A DNA stretch of 24,022 nucleotides, from positions 1-24,022 of the forward strand of contig CAZWMK010000021.1 in NCBI GenBank assembly GCA_964635065.1. Direction: 5' to 3'. Below the pieces are notes generated by a model. It ran no database searches. It had not been told where the DNA came from and saw nothing but the letters and a program-made list of their open reading frames with translations. This DNA is from CAZWMK01 sp964635065. Lineage in GTDB: Bacteria; Pseudomonadota; Alphaproteobacteria; Sphingomonadales; Sphingomonadaceae. Shown here piece after piece: positions 23,335 to 24,022 of the stretch. Each line of letters starts with the position of its first letter. Within the stretch, counting starts at the first letter, position 1. The position numbers were made by a program, and so were the translations under genes.

Positions 23335-24022
23335 TTAACGCGCGCGTTTTGCCGCGCGAGAGGCCTTGGCCTTGGCGGCGCGGGTCGTGCGGGTGCCGGG
23401 CGTGCCGGCCACTGATCGACCTTTGACCGGGGCGACATGCTGCGCTGTGGGCAGGCCCAGTTCACTGGCTTCAAGGCGACGGATTTCGTCCCGCAGGCGC
23501 GCGGCTTCCTCGAATTCAAGGTCGCCTGCGGCTTTGCGCATCCGTTGCTCAAGATCGGCGACATAGGCCTTGAGGTTGTGACCGACGAGATGTGGCGTTT
23601 CCGCATCGCCGGTGTCCACCGTCAGATGGTCGCGCTCCGCAACATCTGCCAGCACGTCGGAAATATGCTTTTTCACTGTTTGCGGTGTGATGCCGTGGGC
23701 TTCGTTATAGGCGGTCTGCTTGTCACGGCGGCGCGCGGTTTCCGCCAGTGCGCGCTCCATGCTGCCTGTCACCTTGTCGGCATAGAGGATGACCCGGCCA
23801 TCGACGTTGCGCGCGGCGCGTCCGATCGTCTGGATGAGCGAGGTTTCCGAACGCAGGAAACCTTCCTTGTCGGCATCGAGGATCGCGACCAGTCCGCATT
23901 CGGGAATGTCGAGGCCTTCGCGCAACAGGTTGATACCGACGAGCACGTCATAGACGCCAAGCCTGAGGTCGCGGATCAGTTCGATGCGTTCGACGGTGTC
24001 GACGTCCGAATGCATGTAGCGC
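23335..24022 (-). CDS. uvrB: Excinuclease ABC subunit B, C-terminal part (5' end beyond window)
   Basis: UvrB is the damage-verifying helicase-like subunit of nucleotide excision repair, loading at lesions with UvrA and recruiting UvrC. The visible 228 residues start inside helicase domain 2 (RYMHSDVDTVERIELIRDLR). They include the conserved block VGINLLREGLDIPE, ILDADKEGFLRSETSLIQTI with GRAAR (motif VI arginines), the YNEAHGITPQTVKKHI linker and the C-terminal UVR coiled-coil that contacts UvrC (LEQRMRKAAGDLEFEEAARL). After the UVR motif there is a roughly 35-residue basic tail rich in Ala, Lys, Arg and Thr, longer than in E. coli. The gene ends with TAA at 23335. The N-terminal two thirds lie outside the window. 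Confidence 0.98.
   Translation of the reverse strand, partial: RYMHSDVDTVERIELIRDLRLGVYDVLVGINLLREGLDIPECGLVAILDADKEGFLRSETSLIQTIGRAARNVDGRVILYADKVTGSMERALAETARRRDKQTAYNEAHGITPQTVKKHISDVLADVAERDHLTVDTGDAETPHLVGHNLKAYVADLEQRMRKAAGDLEFEEAARLRDEIRRLEASELGLPTAQHVAPVKGRSVAGTPGTRTTRAAKAKASRAAKRAR

Noticed and set aside
23094..23606. 170-codon open frame on the minus strand overlapping the uvrB end
   Set aside because: It overlaps uvrB in another frame, runs through the terminator hairpin and shows no motif.
1..24022. Mobile elements, tRNA genes, CRISPR arrays or prophage
   Set aside because: No transposase or integrase motif, no cloverleaf-like tRNA sequence, no regularly spaced repeats and no phage genes were seen on either strand.

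Overview
The window looks like a core-genome stretch of an alphaproteobacterium, most likely a sphingomonad (order Sphingomonadales). This is inferred from high GC with strong third-position bias, the maeB / mutS-glnD and lptC-lptA-lptB-rpoN neighbourhoods, a two-subunit glycyl-tRNA synthetase next to pyruvate phosphate dikinase, and a large stand-alone TonB-dependent receptor. No database search was possible, so genus is not claimed. There are no tRNA or rRNA genes, insertion sequences, CRISPR arrays or prophage genes that I can see.

Layout. Positions 1-4982 (minus strand) hold glyQ, glyS and ppdK in transcription order; ppdK runs off the left edge. A 10-N assembly gap hides the glyQ/glyS junction. 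Upstream, also minus, is a small exported protein with a PRC-barrel-like domain. From 5674 to 10794 the plus strand carries a TerC-family membrane protein with its own terminator, a short RNase D-type exonuclease, then lptC-lptA, and lptB-rpoN after a 129-bp break. At 10881-11726 lies the only accessory-looking gene: an open but apparently internally deleted DNA methyltransferase whose C-terminal nuclease-like domain is kept. It converges with an alpha/beta hydrolase (minus), and the two stop codons overlap in one CTAG palindrome. The malic enzyme gene maeB (minus) follows, broken by a second 10-N gap that artificially shifts its frame. It is divergent from mutS, which is followed 10 bp later by glnD. 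A TonB-dependent receptor (minus) and the 3' end of uvrB (minus) close the window, separated by a 328-bp intergenic region with a strong terminator.

How the genes work together. PpdK and MaeB are both anaplerotic enzymes at the PEP-pyruvate-malate node. GlyQ and GlyS form one enzyme. LptC, LptA and LptB are three parts of the lipopolysaccharide export bridge, and lptB-rpoN adjacency is a classic proteobacterial pairing. GlnD is the nitrogen-status sensor acting on PII proteins, and RpoN is the sigma factor often used for nitrogen genes. MutS and UvrB are DNA repair proteins.

I do not see a convincing new multi-gene system. The best candidate for a second look is the methyltransferase-nuclease remnant after rpoN, followed by the possible structured RNA region between uvrB and the TonB receptor. 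Two 10-N placeholders fall inside coding regions and should not be read as real gene fusions or frameshifts.
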